Positions 59,601-64,000 of a stretch of 64,000 bases of DNA are shown here, one piece after another (the first letter of the stretch is position 1; each line of letters starts with the position of its first letter). The position numbers and the translations under genes were made by a program. This DNA is from Myrica gale (lineage: Eukaryota; Streptophyta; Magnoliopsida; Fagales; Myricaceae): assembly GCA_963930655.1 (NCBI GenBank), contig OZ005609.1:10646501-10710500 (forward strand), read 5' to 3'. A model generated the notes under the pieces. That model saw only the letters and a program-made list of their open reading frames with translations. It was not told where the DNA came from and searched no databases.

Positions 59601-60927
59601 TGGATAGAGGACGCTACGTACCGATCTACTCAGATAATTAACGTCCCAGCTCCATTCATGATGACCTATTGCCATATCAGACGTACCTAAAGGCTTTTCG
59701 TTTTGGCACTTTGCACTGAGAATTTTTCAAAGATGAAATACAAGGACGACAGAACGTCCTTGGTGTGTAACGGCACACGTGTCTGGACCAGAGTTTCCGG
59801 AACTTACTAAACCGAGAACGAAAATACATACGTAACTTAATTTATAAGTACATTTTATATTTAGATTTTTCGTCTCTGGACGAAGACGTCTTTAACAACA
59901 TCTTGATTTTTTCCTCAGAAATCATTTCCAATTGAATATACTTACTCGAACAAACCCTGTCATCTTCTAACCTGTTAACCAAACCCTTTTCTAGGTCTAG
60001 TCATAATTAGCACAATTGACCTACAATTCGGTATCAGAATACATGAACCTTTCACTTTTTCCATCTTATCTTAAATATTTTATTGCATTATATTTGTCAT
60101 GTACTTATAAAACAGAAGATCCTAATCTGCTAATCTTCAGTCTGATATGGTTTCCCTCCTCTAACGGGTGGCGGTTCCTTGAATTTTGACTCACTGAGGA
60201 GAGCTAATTAAGCTGATAGGTTGAAATAGTCATGATTAAGGGGAATTGTAACTTCAATTAATTTATTAGTCTGACTTTTAGGCTACTTGAGCCTACGTAC
60301 ATATATAGAATATACAGAGAAGGCCTGTCATGGGACTGATCATAACTAATGCCCCTTCCATTCTTGGTAAAGGAAATTCCTATTCAATAATTCGAACCTC
60401 TTAGGGCTGGGGCGTGAAGCAATATATTAAAAAAGGTGAACAAATCTTGCCGTGCGGATCTTGCTCAGCTTCTAACACATATAAACAAATGGGACTTCCC
60501 CATCAACGTAGTTATCAGGAGTGAGAAATGGTGAAAGTTATGGATCCGATCAACTTAATCTACATCTGAACTTGTTAATTTCTGCATACATATTGGCCAC
60601 AAAAATATGTTTTGCTTCAGCTTTTTGCATTGGTGGAGGACAGACAGAAAGCGAGAGAGGATTAATTAAGCTTCATGTTTTGATCTACTCCCAAACAGTA
60701 CTCATCGATTACCCTGAATAATCAAATTCCCTGAAAACGAAGAAGAAGAAGAAGAAGAACACTAGTCTCCATGGTACTATATATTCATGATTTTTACTCA
60801 TGGCCCAGCCGATAATAGTTGAAATGACTTATGCATGAGGAAGCCCAAAATATTTCCAGGCCCAGTAAGCCCACTCAGCCCATCATGTCAATGTCACCAG
60901 CAAGGACAAATTCCAGACCCCACACTA
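56700..60927. other. Long intergenic stretch, no gene recognised
   Basis: About 4.2 kb of AT-rich DNA. 57190-57380 starts GGGTAAAATACAAATACC, which resembles MULE-type ends, but no matching right end was found. At 58872-58931 an acceptor-like TTGACAG precedes an open RDDLIKEVEEAQGEKPKW stop, possibly an orphan last exon. At 59575-59590 GGGTTTCGATCCC resembles a tRNA B box. None of these is firm. Confidence 0.45.
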
Positions 60928-61105
60928 GGGTTGTTTGTTTGCCAAAATTTTGGAGAATATTTTCGAAATTTTAGAAATCTTTACTTTATTGAGATTTATT
61001 GAGATTTGTGAAAAGTAGTGTGTAGATGTAAAAATTAAAAAATTTGAAGTTTGTTTGGTTTGCTCCAATTATTGAGACTCCAAATTTTTGGGGAAACAAA
61101 CATGT
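60928..61105. mobile_element. Candidate MITE with GTTTGTTT inverted ends
   Basis: The left end GGTTGTTTGTTTGCCAAAA and the right end (reverse complement GACATGTTTGTTTCCCCAAA) are inverted repeats over about 25 bp with the core AATTTTGGAG. No clean target duplication was seen. Confidence 0.5.
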
Positions 61106-63780
61106 CATAATTATCATCATGACCTCACGAGAAAGGCAAGGAATAGGCTTTTCCCGTTGGAGTCACGAGCACTGAGTTCATGACTTGGACCCAACCTCCA
61201 CCCACGTAGGTGTCGGGTTCACCGTTCACGTGCTTCCAAGACAGACAGATATGCATATGAAGCCAATTCTAAAAGCACTGCGAATACAGACAGTCAAACA
61301 TGCTCATAAAAAAAAAGCAAAATAAAATAAAATAAACAGAGGAGGAGAAAAAGAAATGGATCCTGCTGGTTACGCGCGCTTCCTGGTTTTCTACTTTTAC
61401 TTTTTGTTTGGCATGATTCAAAGAACCCTAGACTTAAACAACGTCCCTGGAGGCTGAAACAGAATTGGCTTCACAATTGAATTTGTAATTATTCTCCGAG
61501 TCATGAAGAAAATGATAGAATATTAATGTAGTCATATTTCCTTTTCTTGATGACTGATAGATGATTTAGGAATGGGTAATTAGGATCTCACTTCAATCTT
61601 CTTCATAAATAAACTGAAACAATCCTTTTCATGTATGCAAGGCAATCCTTAAACAATCATATAATGACTTGAGGAACAGATCTGCATGTTTGAATTCATT
61701 TATGTAAGAGATCTTCTTAAACAATTTTTTTTATATTGGATGGAATATGATGTTCTAAGGTAAATTAAAATATATTTGGTAACTATTTAAAACGAGATAA
61801 ATCTATTGTGCTTGGTCTTTGTGCATAGGGTTTGGACACACTTAGCTCATTTGGAAAACGTTCTGACTTGGCTAAAAACAAAATGGCAAATTCTGGACAT
61901 TTGAATTCGCTTCACCGCCTGAGTATAAATTAAATCAAGGACTTGCTCGTAAATTATAAAATTTAAACTTAAGCTCACTCACTAGATACGATTCGTCCAT
62001 GAATAGAAGTCCGTCCTTCCATCCATTGAGCTATCGCCCTTAGGGGTTGTCCCATCAAAACTTTACATAAATTTTTAGATATTCATGTTGCGATAGCAAT
62101 CAAGACAATATCTTTATTCATTTGATTATATATATAACATGCAAAATGGGGTGCGTCAATATCAGCAAACAACTGATAGGCCTTTAAATAAATACCTGAG
62201 TATGATCATATGAAAGTGCTCGGTTTGGTTATAAGTGACTTTCTGATCATAGGCAATGTTAACTAGCTAGTTATAATTAACCCTTAGTTTCTAAAATAAA
62301 TAAATAAATAATTAATTAATTAATTAAAACATTGATACTGCACATTCTGCACCATTGCCCTACTTTTCCACTAAATATCTGATTCCTCTTACCGACCTCA
62401 TTAAAAATTTATGATATTCTTAGTTGTCCCTTTTCATGACTAAAGGTCACGGATGGGGGATGCAGCTGGCTAGCTAGAGGTGCATGTGCGTAGGAGTAGG
62501 ACCAGAATTCAGACTTGGGGTAAGGCGATAATAACGATATTGGCATATTGATTAGGCAGATTTTGGCTCTTTTTGGTTAGTTGCAATCTTTCGGATCTGC
62601 TGGCCTGCCCATGTCACTGTTTAGTCGTCTGCCTCGAAGACAATTCTCACTTCTTTTCTCACTACTCATGATTTTTGTTTTCTCAGCCTGGATTGAGACC
62701 TTCTTCTGAATTTTCAAATCTACTGCATGCCAACCCCAAAGCAAGCATTGTTTTGTCTCAAATCATATTCCTTCGAGGCATAACCAATCGACAACCCAAA
62801 CTTTAAGCAACTCTAGTGGAGGAAACAAAACAATGTCAACCCGTCCAGGGAAGGGGATGGCAAATATTTTCTTAGGAATGTTCGGTAGGATTTGGGGCCA
62901 TAAACCAATAAAACAAATAAAAAAAGTACTGCCACAAATTTTGAATCGTTTTTGTTTATTAGGAACAAGAAGAAATTTGGAGCTCTTTTCTTGAGAATTA
63001 TAATTATAGAATAACTTAGTAAATGTGCATGTTCATGATACCATTGGTGTGCTGGTTGTGGGATACTTATAGCTAACTGCTGTACAAATCGTTTGATTTC
63101 TTTTGTAGGCATGAAATGTTTGAAAAATGAGACAAAGCGTATGAGTAAATGGAGTTGCAATCCAGTACTGCTTCCTTGCCAAAAGTTAAGGATGTTACTT
63201 GCCAAAGGTTCATTGGTAATTGCAAAGAGTTTGTATTGGTTAATTATAGGATAAACTGATCATCACGTTTTGACTGAAACACAAACGTATTTTTTTAAAC
63301 AATATTGGAGTGGCGATTACCTACAAGGAAAGTTGCAGTGAGAAACTGTAGAGTACTGGATGAACACTTGCGTAGAAGGCCATGGTATAGTGTGTTTAAG
63401 TTAGCGGCCGCGGAGTATCCGCCTAATAGCTTGCTATTAGTAGTTATGGGTGGGTACTGCATAAACTGGCCGTATGTACTTTATAATTTACGACATAAGA
63501 GATATTTGATCAGCGACTTAAAAGACAGATATTACTAATTAATGCTCCTAGTGCTTATATACATGGATCATCAAGAGCATCAACCAAGATCTTGGCCTCG
63601 TAAGTTGCTTTCTAGGCATCGAAGCTATCCCTGTGCCAAATGGTCTACTGATCTAATTCTTTTAATGTCGCAACATAGTGGACCTGTTGAGCCGACTAGT
63701 ATGCTCATTTCCTATCTCACGTCCATAACAAGTCGATTGTCTGAATGCATGTCCAAGCACCAAGTATGGCGTTGACCCAT
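61106..63780. other. Intergenic, no gene supported
   Basis: At 62030-62045 the minus strand reads GATAGCTCAATGGATGG, an A-box-like tRNA motif, without a firm B box. Open frames at 62813-63205 (minus), 63305-63538 and 63542-63775 (plus) match nothing I know. Confidence 0.4.
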
Positions 63781-63789
63781 CAATGTAGA

Positions 63790-64000
63790 GTTTAATGTGT
63801 AAAAATCTGTTTGCTATGAACAGGGGATGAAGAATCAAGATAAGAGATGAGAGAGAAGTTGAAAGTAAGATGGACGAATAATATTCAATCTATTCAAGTT
63901 AAACCCAATGTCTCGTACATGACTGTAATATATACTCACAGAACTAACAAACTTAGTTCTAACAAATTGTACAGCTAAGCTAACTAAGCTGGATAGTTAA
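63790..64000 (-). mobile_element. Possible LTR fragment of a Ty1/copia-type element
   Basis: Read on the minus strand, the sequence has the feel of a plant copia LTR: a TATATATTACAG stretch, then ATGTACGAGACATTGGG, a TTGAATATTATTC part and a CT-rich end. It runs out of the window. No primer-binding site or internal domain was seen, so this is a weak family call for a fragment. Confidence 0.3.

Noticed and set aside
61970-62060. SINE suggested by GATAGCTCAATGG on the minus strand
   Set aside because: Only an A-box-like motif; B box, tail and target duplication were not seen.
62813-63205. 130-codon minus-strand frame
   Set aside because: Hydrophobic, AT-rich composition without motif or splice context; probably chance.
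63305-63775. Two adjacent 77-codon plus-strand frames
   Set aside because: No recognisable domain, no upstream promoter features, and the second lies next to a possible LTR fragment.

Overview
The window is nuclear DNA of a flowering plant, most likely a core eudicot. It has large intron-rich genes with GT-AG introns, AT-rich intergenic DNA, and many plant-type transposons (hAT, CACTA, PIF/Harbinger, MULE, LINE, SINE, an endogenous caulimovirid). The spliced proteins resemble Arabidopsis families, but the sequence alone does not fix the species.

Left quarter (1-16.9 kb, minus strand): the 5' two thirds of a SPIRRIG-type BEACH protein gene. Fifteen coding exons can be placed with consistent reading phase, from the start codon at 16171 to a donor at 937. 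The BEACH and WD40 exons lie beyond the left edge.

Middle (16.9-39.3 kb): an accessory transposon field with no intact host gene. It holds a GGTCC-rich hAT MITE, a small hAT-like MITE that recurs in an intron at 54.5 kb, CACTA derivatives, a retroposon with an 11-bp target duplication, PIF-type MITEs, and a 3.9-kb hAT element with transposase and 8-bp target duplication. That hAT element carries a large hairpin of GTGTCGACAC palindromes just upstream of the transposase start. Further right are a caulimovirid fossil, a two-exon fragment of an ELM1-like gene, a LINE reverse transcriptase fragment and a truncated MULE.

Right-middle (39.4-47.7 kb, plus strand): a JmjC-domain gene of JMJ31 type. 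Its large introns hold an ORF1-only LINE with a perfect 14-bp target duplication and a second decayed LINE. The exons for the distal half of the JmjC domain appear to be missing, so it is probably a decayed or shortened copy.

Right (47.7-64 kb): intergenic DNA with a SINE and a foldback MITE, then a complete INDETERMINATE DOMAIN (IDD) C2H2 zinc-finger transcription factor on the minus strand (three exons, 447 residues). The last 8 kb show no recognisable gene. The host genes do not form a functional cluster: a membrane-trafficking scaffold, a 2-oxoglutarate oxygenase relative and a transcription factor are neighbours by chance, as is usual in plants.
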